Positions 1 to 6,091 of a stretch of 7,759 nucleotides of DNA are shown piece by piece. Below the pieces are notes generated by a model, which did not search any database, was not told where the DNA came from, and saw only the letters and a list, made by a program, of their open reading frames with translations. Within the stretch, counting starts at the first letter, position 1, and each line of letters starts with the position of its first letter. The position numbers and the translations under genes are program-made. Location: positions 1-7,759 of the forward strand of contig CBDUUP010000214.1 in NCBI GenBank assembly GCA_965370435.1, given 5' to 3'. The DNA comes from CBDUUP01 sp965370435 (GTDB lineage: Bacteria > Chloroflexota > Anaerolineae > Anaerolineales > UBA11579).

Positions 1-2
1 CG

Positions 3-764
3 CGCGGATCCAGCGACCTGCCGATCTCCCCAGAAGATGTGGCTGTGGACGTTACCCAGCCAGATAATAGCCTGTCTCCAACCCCTACTACCGTTGGTGG
101 AAGTCCGAGCGCGGATGCAACCAGGCCGTCTAATGATCCCAACCTACCGCCTCCCAGCCCGGTCCCTACCAATTCTTCGGAGTCTGAGCCTGCGGTCTAT
201 AAAGCGGCCCTCCCGGAAAGACGCCTATTGACACTGGAATGGCCGTTAGACATCCGGCAAGGCGACTCGGAAGTGGTGCGTCTGGCGTTGGCGGTGGACG
301 AGATGGGGAACCTGACGCCAACGGTGATGATTGACGAAGGCAACCAGATCGTAGGCGAGACGGTCTACATTCCCAACCTATTTGAAACCCATACGTTGGT
401 CGTTGAAGCTCGCCTGGACATCCTGGGGGTAGAGGCGACCCCGACTGGGGTTGTCAGCCAGACTTTGCTTCCCGGAAAGACGGCCGAGATCGTATGGAGC
501 ATCAGCGCATCCGAGGTGGGCAGGTACAGCGGCAGTGTATCGGTCACGCTGAACCTGATCTCTCTGGAGGATGGCCAGGAAAATCAAATCCCGCTTGTCA
601 ACCAGGTCATCCAATTGGAAGTTTCCAATTTGTTCGGAGTATCCGGCTCACCGGCTCGATGGATGGGAACCGCGGGTACGTTTCTCGGATCGGTTCTTAG
701 TTTTCAGGATGTGATCGGCTGGTTCCTGAAGCTGTTCTTCCGCCGCAAACGAATTAAAAATTAG
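3..764 (+). CDS. Membrane-associated protein of unknown function, C-terminal part (5' truncated)
   Basis: The reading frame is open from the left edge of the window to a TAG at 762-764, so the gene very likely starts outside the window. A GTG at 39 is possible as a start but has no clear ribosome site, and the frame upstream of it is also open. About 250 residues are visible. First comes a Pro/Ser/Thr-rich low-complexity stretch (window residues about 10-60), typical of an extracytoplasmic linker. Then follows a beta-rich region of about 140 residues with alternating hydrophobic residues, including the segments EWPLDIRQGDSEVVRL and AEIVWSISASEVGRYSG, which resembles an Ig-like domain. The end holds a hydrophobic segment (about the last 35 residues) followed by RRKR, which fits a C-terminal membrane anchor with a basic cytoplasmic tail. 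I recall similar uncharacterised proteins from Chloroflexota, but I cannot assign a function. It precedes the MBL gene by 16 bases and may be co-transcribed with it. Confidence 0.75.
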   Translation, partial: RGSSDLPISPEDVAVDVTQPDNSLSPTPTTVGGSPSADATRPSNDPNLPPPSPVPTNSSESEPAVYKAALPERRLLTLEWPLDIRQGDSEVVRLALAVDEMGNLTPTVMIDEGNQIVGETVYIPNLFETHTLVVEARLDILGVEATPTGVVSQTLLPGKTAEIVWSISASEVGRYSGSVSVTLNLISLEDGQENQIPLVNQVIQLEVSNLFGVSGSPARWMGTAGTFLGSVLSFQDVIGWFLKLFFRRKRIKN

Positions 765-780
765 AGGTGGCGCTAAACCA

Positions 781-1413
781 ATGCTGACTATTATCACCCT
801 TGTTTTGGGTCCGACAGGGACCAATACATACATGATAGCTGACGAAGAGAGCGGGGTCTGCGCGGTCATTGACCCGGCCTGGGATGGGCATCTTATCCGG
901 GCCGAGGCGGAGAAGCGGGGCTGGGAGATCGGCCATATCTGGCTCACCCACGCCCATTTTGACCATCTGGGCGGGGTGGCCGGGCTGGTGGATGGGGCCG
1001 ACCCACCGCCTCCGGTTGCGCTGCACCCGGGAGATTTGCCGCTTTACAATACTCAGGGCGGCGCGGCGCTTTTTGGGCTAGAGATTGAACCGGGGCCAGA
1101 ACCGTCGGTTGAACTGGCGCATGGGCAGACCTTATACTTAGGTAAGTCTGAGATTGAGGTGCGTCACGCCCCCGGACATTCTCCCGGCCATGTGATGTTC
1201 TACGTCTCTTCGGATGAAGTACTGTTCTGCGGGGATGTGATTTTCAACTTCGGGATTGGACGCACGGACCTGCCCGGCGGTAGCCATGCGATGCTGATGG
1301 AGAATATCCGCACGCAGGTACTCTCCCTGCCCGACGAGACCCGCCTGCTCTCCGGCCACGGTCCGGCGACGACGGTGGGGGTGGAGAGGAGGCAGAATCC
1401 GTTTTTGGCGTAG
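781..1413 (+). CDS. MBL-fold metallo-hydrolase, glyoxalase II-like
   Basis: This is a 210-residue metallo-beta-lactamase-fold hydrolase, probably cytoplasmic, binding two metal ions. The HxHxDH signature is complete: THAHFDH with H57, H59, D61 and H62. The other ligands are H133 in GHSPGH, D152 in FCGDVIF and H193 in SGHGP. The block GIGRTDLPGGSHAML (158-172) is typical of the short glyoxalase II-like (YcbL/GloB-like) branch. Members of that branch hydrolyse thioesters such as S-lactoylglutathione or related thiol adducts. The length fits the short form that lacks the C-terminal glutathione-binding domain, so the true substrate is open. The ATG at 781 is preceded by GAGGTGG (764-770) at a normal distance of 10 bases, which settles the start. 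The gene sits 16 bases after the upstream membrane protein, so the two are probably one transcript, ending at the hairpin at 1448-1484. Beta-lactamase or RNase J activity is unlikely from the length and motifs. Confidence 0.93.
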   Translation: MLTIITLVLGPTGTNTYMIADEESGVCAVIDPAWDGHLIRAEAEKRGWEIGHIWLTHAHFDHLGGVAGLVDGADPPPPVALHPGDLPLYNTQGGAALFGLEIEPGPEPSVELAHGQTLYLGKSEIEVRHAPGHSPGHVMFYVSSDEVLFCGDVIFNFGIGRTDLPGGSHAMLMENIRTQVLSLPDETRLLSGHGPATTVGVERRQNPFLA

Positions 1414-1447
1414 TTAGTACACAATCTCAAAGTGACATCTTTTAAAC

Positions 1448-1484
1448 AAACATCCCGCCAGCCCCTCCTGGCAGGATGTTTTAT
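1448..1484. terminator. Bidirectional intrinsic terminator between convergent genes
   Basis: The left arm AAACATCCCGCCAG (1448-1461) pairs with CTGGCAGGATGTTT (1468-1481) with a single C/A mismatch, around a 6-base loop CCCCTC. On the plus strand the stem runs into TTTTATT, suited to ending the MBL transcript. On the minus strand it runs into TGTTTGTTTAAAAG, suited to ending the restriction-modification transcript whose methylase stops at 1500. It is placed exactly between the two convergent stop codons. Confidence 0.88.
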
Positions 1485-1499
1485 TGAAATGAAACAATT

Positions 1500-2384
1500 T
1501 TACGGTGTAGGTGGCCTCGCCCAGGAAAGGTCGCGGCCAATGAGTAGTTCTTTCATTCTAGCGTGGTGGGTGTTTTTCATGGAAACAAGTTGAGTTTCAA
1601 GGCTGTGTTTGGCGGATAAATCACGAATATTTTCATTGTTATCATAAGTAATCAGAAAATCACCCGCGAGGAGGCTGCTGATCCTGAATAGTTCATTGTG
1701 GTCAATTTCCGAGTGTTTGTATAGTCTTTTTCCAGCCTTTTTGTTCCCTGCGGTGTAAGGTGGATCAACAAAGAAGGCGCAGTAATTATTATCTTGATGT
1801 TGTTGCATGGCTTTTATACCATCGCCTTCAATGAAAGTTATGCGCTCACGGATTTTGGAAATGGCTAAAATTCGTTTTTTGAGGGTTTCAGGATACCAGC
1901 GAGATTTTATGCCCTTACCACTTTCTCCGAATTTGATTCGCCCTGCTCCCGGAGCCATAATGCCTCCATGGTTCACCCGATTATTGATGATGGTTTGAAA
2001 CGCCTTCTCAGGAAGGGTATCTGCATCTTGACTTAGGATTTCGTCAACATTTTCCTTGGTCAAGTTAAAGTTGATGATTCTATTGGTCAGCCATTCCGCG
2101 TCGTCACTCAGGATGACACGCCACACCGCGGCTACCTGGTCGTCGAGTTCAACCAGCAGAACGTGATCAGCAAGTTTTTCGAAGGCGACAGTTAATCCTA
2201 CAATACCTCCGCCAGCGAAAGGCTCCACGAACAGTTTTGGTTTGGTTTTTAAATTCGCCAGCCATACTCTGATTCGAGGAACTAGCCATGTTTTACCACC
2301 TGGATAACGAAAAGGACTGCGGAGCGGTACCGAGGCGACATTTACGATATGGTCAACGTCTTCAAACAGAGAGTATTGAACCAT
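1500..2384 (-). CDS. D12-class DNA adenine N6-methyltransferase of a type II R-M system
   Basis: This enzyme transfers a methyl group from S-adenosylmethionine to adenine N6 in DNA and should protect host sites from the nuclease encoded just upstream. In order: FRYPGGKTW (residues 25-33, D12-class N-terminal motif), the SAM-binding motif I VEPFAGGG (53-60), the VELDD acidic strand end (78-82), and the catalytic motif IV DPPY (207-210). The order is that of alpha-class amino-methyltransferases such as Dam and DpnM. DPPY is characteristic of adenine methylases, while N4-cytosine enzymes usually carry SPPY. At 294 residues the length is normal. I prefer the ATG at 2384-2382, because AAGAGA lies 9 bases in front of it. 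A TTG at 2393-2391, overlapping the nuclease stop as TTGA, would add three residues (297). Either way translation is coupled to the nuclease gene. The gene is visibly more A+T-rich than recA and rny, which fits transfer. The sequence specificity cannot be read from the protein. Confidence 0.92.
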   Translation of the reverse strand: MVQYSLFEDVDHIVNVASVPLRSPFRYPGGKTWLVPRIRVWLANLKTKPKLFVEPFAGGGIVGLTVAFEKLADHVLLVELDDQVAAVWRVILSDDAEWLTNRIINFNLTKENVDEILSQDADTLPEKAFQTIINNRVNHGGIMAPGAGRIKFGESGKGIKSRWYPETLKKRILAISKIRERITFIEGDGIKAMQQHQDNNYCAFFVDPPYTAGNKKAGKRLYKHSEIDHNELFRISSLLAGDFLITYDNNENIRDLSAKHSLETQLVSMKNTHHARMKELLIGRDLSWARPPTP

Positions 2385-2389
2385 TTTTC

Positions 2390-3295
2390 TCAATCTCTTA
2401 TGCTAAGAATATCGTCTAACGTGGCGTTATCTATTTCGCCTTCGTTATAAGTTGCATCAGTAGGTTCTGATTGGGTATCAAGTTTTTTCTGAAGTACTTC
2501 AAGAAAGTTATCCAAAGCGCCGGGTTTTGGGGTAGTAATTTGCCTCAATGCCGGTTCAAATTTGGTGAAAACTGATCGATGGAGGGATAGAGTATACGTG
2601 GAGGAGGTGTTGTCTTTTTCAAGATCGTAAATGAGCCAAACTAAATCGGCTTCTTCTGGTTTGACTTCTTCAAGTTCGGGCAACGTTTGATAGAATCCTT
2701 TTTGTAGAACCACGGCCATCTTCTTGTTCCAAGAATTCAAAATGCCACCTTTGTAGATAAGTTGTGGGGCCAATCGCTTGCGTGAGGATGAAAGGTAATC
2801 GGGGCGTGGGTATTGCTTTTGGTTCTTCCAATCCATATTGAAACGGTTTTGTGGGTCTTCCATGTAATGTTTGAGCGGCCGGCTGATATTGCCAGAAATG
2901 TAAACAGATTGGATTTCAACAGAGCCAAAATCAACGACGCGCTTATCATTATCATAAGCAACCAAAACAATATCAATGTTTCCAGCGGTTCTACCTTCTT
3001 CATTCTTAATCCGAACCTCGGTTAGAGAAGTCCATTTTTCACCTGGAGGGAAAAAGAACTTCGAGGCATCGGTTGTGAAGATCCAGTCTTGGCGAAAACG
3101 TATAGGACATGTGATAACAACCTCGTTGTTGTGATGTATACTGCAAACTCCGATAGGATCACTTATTCTACTTTTCGTGCAAGAGGGAACTTTATTGTTG
3201 TATGGGCAGAGACGGTTATCGCGGTTGCGAATTGCTTTATCTGATTGGTTGTTGGTAGGGTAGCCAAAGACTTCAGCGAGTGGATTATTAGGCAT
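2390..3295 (-). CDS. NotI-family type II restriction endonuclease
   Basis: The 301-residue protein matches the NotI family as I know it. It begins with an FGYPT motif (10-14), followed by four cysteines at C30 (LCPYNN), C39 (SCTKS), C51 (GVCS) and C63 (TCPIRF). In NotI four cysteines hold a structural iron. The PD-(D/E)xK-type active site is visible as D108 in GNIDIVL and E127-x-Q129 in SVEIQS, the variant D...ExQ form known for NotI. Together these predict a metal-dependent double-strand DNA endonuclease. The ATG at 3295 has GAGAGAGG close in front of it (short spacing, about 3-5 bases). The gene ends at 2390, five bases before the methylase ATG. Nuclease first and methylase second in one short operon, with no separate controller gene, is notable. 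The recognition site is not predictable from sequence, and only the family is assigned with confidence. Confidence 0.85.
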   Translation of the reverse strand: MPNNPLAEVFGYPTNNQSDKAIRNRDNRLCPYNNKVPSCTKSRISDPIGVCSIHHNNEVVITCPIRFRQDWIFTTDASKFFFPPGEKWTSLTEVRIKNEEGRTAGNIDIVLVAYDNDKRVVDFGSVEIQSVYISGNISRPLKHYMEDPQNRFNMDWKNQKQYPRPDYLSSSRKRLAPQLIYKGGILNSWNKKMAVVLQKGFYQTLPELEEVKPEEADLVWLIYDLEKDNTSSTYTLSLHRSVFTKFEPALRQITTPKPGALDNFLEVLQKKLDTQSEPTDATYNEGEIDNATLDDILSIRD

Positions 3296-3306
3296 GAGCC
3301 TCTCTC

Positions 3307-3319
3307 GTATTGATAATAC
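3307..3319. repeat. Inverted repeat GTATT-N3-AATAC in the R-M leader
   Basis: A perfect 5-base inverted repeat with a 3-base centre lies 11 bases upstream of the nuclease ATG, inside the predicted 5' leader. It could be an operator or simply a chance palindrome in A+T-rich DNA. No known family motif is recognised. Confidence 0.3.
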
Positions 3320-3355
3320 TTATTCCAAGTAGATATTTTAATCGATTCTAATCCA

Positions 3356-3361
3356 ATTATA
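3356..3361 (-). promoter_or_regulatory. Candidate -10 box for the R-M operon
   Basis: The minus strand reads TATAAT here, a perfect -10 hexamer, about 60 bases upstream of the nuclease ATG. No good -35 hexamer is visible 16-18 bases upstream. The exact 10-base palindrome AGCATATGCT (3363-3372) lies where the spacer would be, so a bound protein could affect the promoter. A separate promoter is expected, since the pair lies 240 bases downstream of rny. Confidence 0.4.
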
Positions 3362-3362
3362 T

Positions 3363-3372
3363 AGCATATGCT
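3363..3372. repeat. 10-base perfect palindrome AGCATATGCT
   Basis: This self-complementary sequence is next to the candidate -10 box of the restriction-modification operon, on its upstream side. Its position suits an operator, but palindromes of this length also occur by chance. Confidence 0.3.
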
Positions 3373-3450
3373 TGTTCTTTACTCTCTAATCCATGAAATG
3401 GTTATGGGTGATAGGCTGCTATCTTTGAATTATTCATATTTTACATAACG

Positions 3451-3479
3451 AACCTGCCAGTAATTCCAGGTGGGAGGTT
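3451..3479 (-). terminator. Weak hairpin downstream of rny, possible terminator
   Basis: AACCTGCCA (3451-3459) can pair with TGGGAGGTT (3471-3479) with one G/G mismatch, around an 11-base loop. It lies about 57 bases after the rny stop. In the direction of rny transcription it is followed by CGTTATG rather than a T-run, so it may be a weak terminator or an mRNA-stabilising hairpin. The rest of the 240-base gap from 3296 to 3535 holds the R-M promoter and no further recognisable gene. Confidence 0.25.
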
Positions 3480-3535
3480 AAATGCAATAGCAATTACCTC
3501 TTACCCTGATTACTTCTTTACATGTCTACCTCCCC

Positions 3536-5059
3536 CTACTTCGCATAATCCGTCGCCCGGGTCTCCCGGATCACGGTGACCTTGATCTGGCCGGGGTATT
3601 GCATGTTCTCTTCGATCTGTTTGGAGATGTCGCGAGCCAGGCGGGTGGTGGCCAGGTCGTCAATGTCTTCGGGGCGGACGATGATGCGCACTTCGCGGCC
3701 GGCTTGCAGGGCGTAAGATTGCTTGACGCCTTTGAATGAATTGGCGATCTCTTCCAGGGCTTTGACCCGTTTGAGGTAATGCTCCAGGCTTTCCCGGCGT
3801 GCGCCAGGGCGTGCGCCGGAGATGGCGTCGGCAGCCTCGACGATGATGGCTTCTACGCTTTCCTGTTCTTCTTCGTGGTGGTGGGAGGCCACCGCGTTGA
3901 CGACCTCTTCCCGCACTTTGTAGCGGCGGATGAATTCTGCGCCCAGCCTGGCGTGGGTGCCGTCAGCGTTGTGATCCATCGCTTTGCCGATGTCGTGCAA
4001 TAGGCCTGCGAGTTTGGCGACTTCCACGTCGGCGTTGAGTTCGGCGGCGATCATGGCGGCGATCTTGGCGGACTCTACGGCGTGGTGTAGTTGGTTCTGG
4101 CCGTAGGAGGTGCGGAATTTAAGCCGTCCCAGCATGCGGATGATCTCGGGGTGTAAGGTGGGTACCCCAGCTTCGTAGACTGCTTCTTCGCCAGCTTCGA
4201 TGATGGCGCGTTCAATTTCCTTGCGCTCTTTGTTGATTATTTTCTCAATGTTGGCGGGGTGGATGCGCCCATCCAGCACCAGCTTGCTGAGGGTTCGCTT
4301 GGCGATCTCGCGGCGCACCGGGTCGAAAGATGAGATAGTGACGGCTTCGGGAGTGTCGTCCACGATAACGTCCACCCCGGCGGCTTGTTCAAAGGCGCGG
4401 ATGTTTCGCCCGTTCCGGCCAATGATGCGCCCTTTCATCTCATCGGAGGGGATAGGGACAACCGAAGAAGTGATTTCGGAGACGTGTTCGGAGGCCACCC
4501 GCTGGATGGCGACGGCGATCAGCTTGCGGGCTTTCTTATCCCCTTCCTCGCGGGCTTCGGCTTCGATTTGGCGGATGATGCGGGCCATATCGTTGCGGCC
4601 CTCTTTTTCCACCTCTTCCATCAAGATGGCCTTGGCCTCATCGGTCGTCATCTGGGATATCTGCTGCAAACGCTCCATGGCTTCGGTGTGGGTTTTATCT
4701 AATTCGTTTTTGCGGCGGTCCATTGAGCTTTGGCGCTTGTTCAGCTTCACTTCGCTCTGTTCCAGGCGTTCAGCTCGTTTGTCAACATCGGCGCGCCGTT
4801 TTTGCAGGCGGTCGTCTTCGCGATTGAGTTCCTTGCGCCGGCGGTTTGCGTCGTTTTCGGCTTTCTGGCGGATTTTTAGGGCCTGGTCTTTGGCTTTTAA
4901 TTCAATGTCGCGCGCATTTTCTTGGGTTTCGCTGAGGATGCGCTCAGATTCGATTTTTAGCTGTTGGCCGGCGCGCACCACCAGATAATGTCTGATCCCA
5001 TATCCTACTACCCCTCCAACTGCAACTGAAACTGCAATGATGATATATACTGGGTCCAT
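3536..5059 (-). CDS. rny: Ribonuclease Y
   Basis: RNase Y is the membrane-anchored endoribonuclease that initiates mRNA decay in many bacteria lacking RNase E. The 507-residue protein has all parts in the usual order. There is an N-terminal membrane helix (about 4-22). A long charged coiled coil (about 30-175) is rich in Arg, Lys and Glu. The KH RNA-binding domain (about 200-265) has the GxxG loop GRNG (214-217). The HD metal-dependent phosphohydrolase domain carries the H355-D356 pair in LLHDIGK, with HHHEEE at 393-398. The C-terminal domain follows. The length is close to the usual 510-520. The start is settled by GAGGT placed 5 bases before the ATG; this site lies inside the last codons of recX, which stops only 2 bases before rny begins, so the two are translationally coupled. 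A long frame on the opposite strand (4200-4988) reflects the Arg/Glu-rich coiled-coil codons and is not a gene. Confidence 0.97.
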   Translation of the reverse strand: MDPVYIIIAVSVAVGGVVGYGIRHYLVVRAGQQLKIESERILSETQENARDIELKAKDQALKIRQKAENDANRRRKELNREDDRLQKRRADVDKRAERLEQSEVKLNKRQSSMDRRKNELDKTHTEAMERLQQISQMTTDEAKAILMEEVEKEGRNDMARIIRQIEAEAREEGDKKARKLIAVAIQRVASEHVSEITSSVVPIPSDEMKGRIIGRNGRNIRAFEQAAGVDVIVDDTPEAVTISSFDPVRREIAKRTLSKLVLDGRIHPANIEKIINKERKEIERAIIEAGEEAVYEAGVPTLHPEIIRMLGRLKFRTSYGQNQLHHAVESAKIAAMIAAELNADVEVAKLAGLLHDIGKAMDHNADGTHARLGAEFIRRYKVREEVVNAVASHHHEEEQESVEAIIVEAADAISGARPGARRESLEHYLKRVKALEEIANSFKGVKQSYALQAGREVRIIVRPEDIDDLATTRLARDISKQIEENMQYPGQIKVTVIRETRATDYAK

Positions 5060-5061
5060 GG

Positions 5062-5718
5062 TTATACCTCGTTTTCAATGTCGTTATTACTTTGGTCATT
5101 ATCGAGTTCCGCCCAAACCTGTGAAACTATGGGGGAAATGGTGGCGTAGTTGAAACCCCGGCGGGCCAGAAATCCCCCTAGCTTCTTTCGGAATTCAGCC
5201 CACTCCAGATTTTCTAACTTGCGAACTTTCTTGCGTGCGGCTTGATAGGCGAGGGTGTCCTCGTCAATTTTCTCCAGGGCCTGTTCAATGATCTCTTGGT
5301 TCAGACCCTTTTTTCGAAGTTCCATCCGCAAGGCTCTGCGCCCGCGGGGGCGGAATTCGCTCCGGTTTTCTACCCAGGTTTGGGCGAACTCGGCGTCGTT
5401 TACCAGGTTGGCGCGCTGCAATCGGGTGATGACTGCATGGCAAGATTCCTCAGCCACCTGGTGCTTTTGCAGATTGCGCCGGATCTCGGCCTCAGACCGG
5501 ATGCGATAGCTGAGAAAGTTCAAAGCGCGCTGGTAAGCGACTTCGTGTTCGTCTTGGCTTTGTAATTCGGCGATTTTCTCTTCGGATAATTCCTGCCCCA
5601 CTTCCAACCAACCGGCGACGATGCGCGCCAGCCCCAAGGCGAATTCGCCATCCAGGTATAGGTTAACCCGGTTGCGGTTGCGCTTTTGCAGTTTTAGGGC
5701 GGTTACTTTTCGTGTCAT
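5062..5718 (-). CDS. recX: RecX, modulator of RecA
   Basis: RecX binds RecA filaments and usually limits their extension and ATPase and co-protease activity. The 218-residue protein is built of helical triplet repeats typical of the family. The first repeat region (about 60-105) contains ALNFLSYRIRSEAEIRRNL. The second (about 106-150) contains LVNDAEFAQTWVENR and FRPRGRRALRMELRKKGL. A third ends near 200. An N-terminal extension of about 55 residues (MTRKVTALKLQKRN...) precedes them, as in many family members. I choose the ATG at 5718. The alternative TTG at 5730 would add four residues but lies inside the U-rich tail of a terminator hairpin and has no ribosome site. The ATG itself also lacks a clear Shine-Dalgarno sequence, so recX may be translated weakly. 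Its stop is 2 bases from rny. It lies downstream of recA in the same direction, separated by 373 bases that contain a putative attenuator. Confidence 0.93.
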   Translation of the reverse strand: MTRKVTALKLQKRNRNRVNLYLDGEFALGLARIVAGWLEVGQELSEEKIAELQSQDEHEVAYQRALNFLSYRIRSEAEIRRNLQKHQVAEESCHAVITRLQRANLVNDAEFAQTWVENRSEFRPRGRRALRMELRKKGLNQEIIEQALEKIDEDTLAYQAARKKVRKLENLEWAEFRKKLGGFLARRGFNYATISPIVSQVWAELDNDQSNNDIENEV

Positions 5719-5722
5719 CGTA

Positions 5723-5765
5723 TTAAACAAACAGCCGTGGCGCTGCCAACCAGGCAGGCCACGGC
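5723..5765 (-). terminator. Intrinsic terminator / attenuator in front of recX
   Basis: On the minus-strand RNA the arms GCCGTGGC (5765-5758) plus CTGCC (5757-5753) pair with GGCAG (5747-5743) plus GCCACGGC (5741-5734). This gives 13 base pairs with one bulged base and a 5-base loop. The stem is followed at once by TGTTTGTTTAA (5733-5723), a U-rich release tract, and 4 bases later by the recX ATG. On the plus strand the hairpin is followed by AAAATACT, so it acts in the recA-to-recX direction only. A terminator between recA and recX with partial read-through is known in E. coli, keeping RecX far below RecA. Here it is the only good terminator after recA. Confidence 0.8.
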
Positions 5766-6091
5766 AAAATACTCCAGGAGCGTTAATCTCAGATAACAGA
5801 TGATTACAGTATCAGGTGACTGTCAGTAATCAAGTTACTGAACCGTAATCGGGGTACTGCGTTGAATATACCTTCGTTGTAAGGTCGGAGGTATCCGCAG
5901 GGTTTCTCTGTTGGTTGTTGTACTAGGTTGCTATCTTCTCGCTAGATGTGACTGGTTGAAAAATTGTAGAGCCTAAATTTTGGCCGGTTTTACGTCACAA
6001 CAACGTTTTATTACTGAGATTAATTTTCAAAGCCGTGGCCGCGGGGTGGTTCAGTCTTTTCGCGGCTAGAAATATTCTTTTGTAAAGTGAG
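5766..6091 (-). promoter_or_regulatory. Gene-free recA-recX spacer, candidate structured leader or small RNA
   Basis: I find no convincing reading frame here, but many complementary segments. GGCCACGGC in the RNA (6040-6032) can pair with the first terminator arm (5765-5757), which would prevent the terminator forming. Nested inside, TTAATCTCAG (RNA 6023-6014) pairs exactly with CTGAGATTAA (5792-5783). Further inside, GTTGTTGT (RNA 6004-5997) pairs with ACAACAAC (5921-5914). A compound hairpin spans 5857-5900 (CTGCG/CGCAG and ATACCT/AGGTAT). A third hairpin, CAGTAA/TTACTG, spans 5824-5840. It competes with a stem formed by 5801-5810 and 5819-5832. Near recA, GCCGCG/CGCGGC (6066-6061 with 6043-6038) overlaps the antiterminator segment by 3 bases. 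The pattern suggests regulated transcription attenuation, a long structured recA 3' UTR, or a processed small RNA. It has not been folded computationally, and no known riboswitch consensus is recognised. Confidence 0.45.

Noticed and set aside
3474..3490. GGGAGGTTAAATG on the plus strand, a good ribosome site with a start codon
   Set aside because: The frame is ATG CAA TAG and stops after two codons; it is not a gene.
4200..4988. Plus-strand open frame of 262 codons opposite rny
   Set aside because: It is a shadow of the Arg/Glu/Lys-rich coiled-coil and KH coding sequence, very rich in Ser and Arg, with no ribosome site and no recognisable domain.
5719..5730. TTG start for recX at 5730
   Set aside because: It lies in the U-rich tail of the terminator hairpin with no ribosome site; the ATG at 5718 gives a normal RecX N-terminus.
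5783..5820. CTGAGA and ACCTGAT on the minus strand, reminiscent of TPP riboswitch consensus pieces
   Set aside because: They occur in the reverse order and without the surrounding conserved bases, and the downstream genes are not thiamine genes.
5783..6023. Small transposable element (MITE) with 10-base terminal inverted repeats
   Set aside because: No target-site duplication flanks the repeats (GCG on the left, TTT on the right), and the outer complementary segments extend the pairing into the terminator, which fits RNA structure better.
6041..6056. GGGGTGGTTCAG on the plus strand, reminiscent of a T-box antiterminator
   Set aside because: It is on the strand opposite to recA-recX transcription, lacks the ACCGCG ending, and has no aminoacyl-tRNA synthetase or amino-acid gene downstream.
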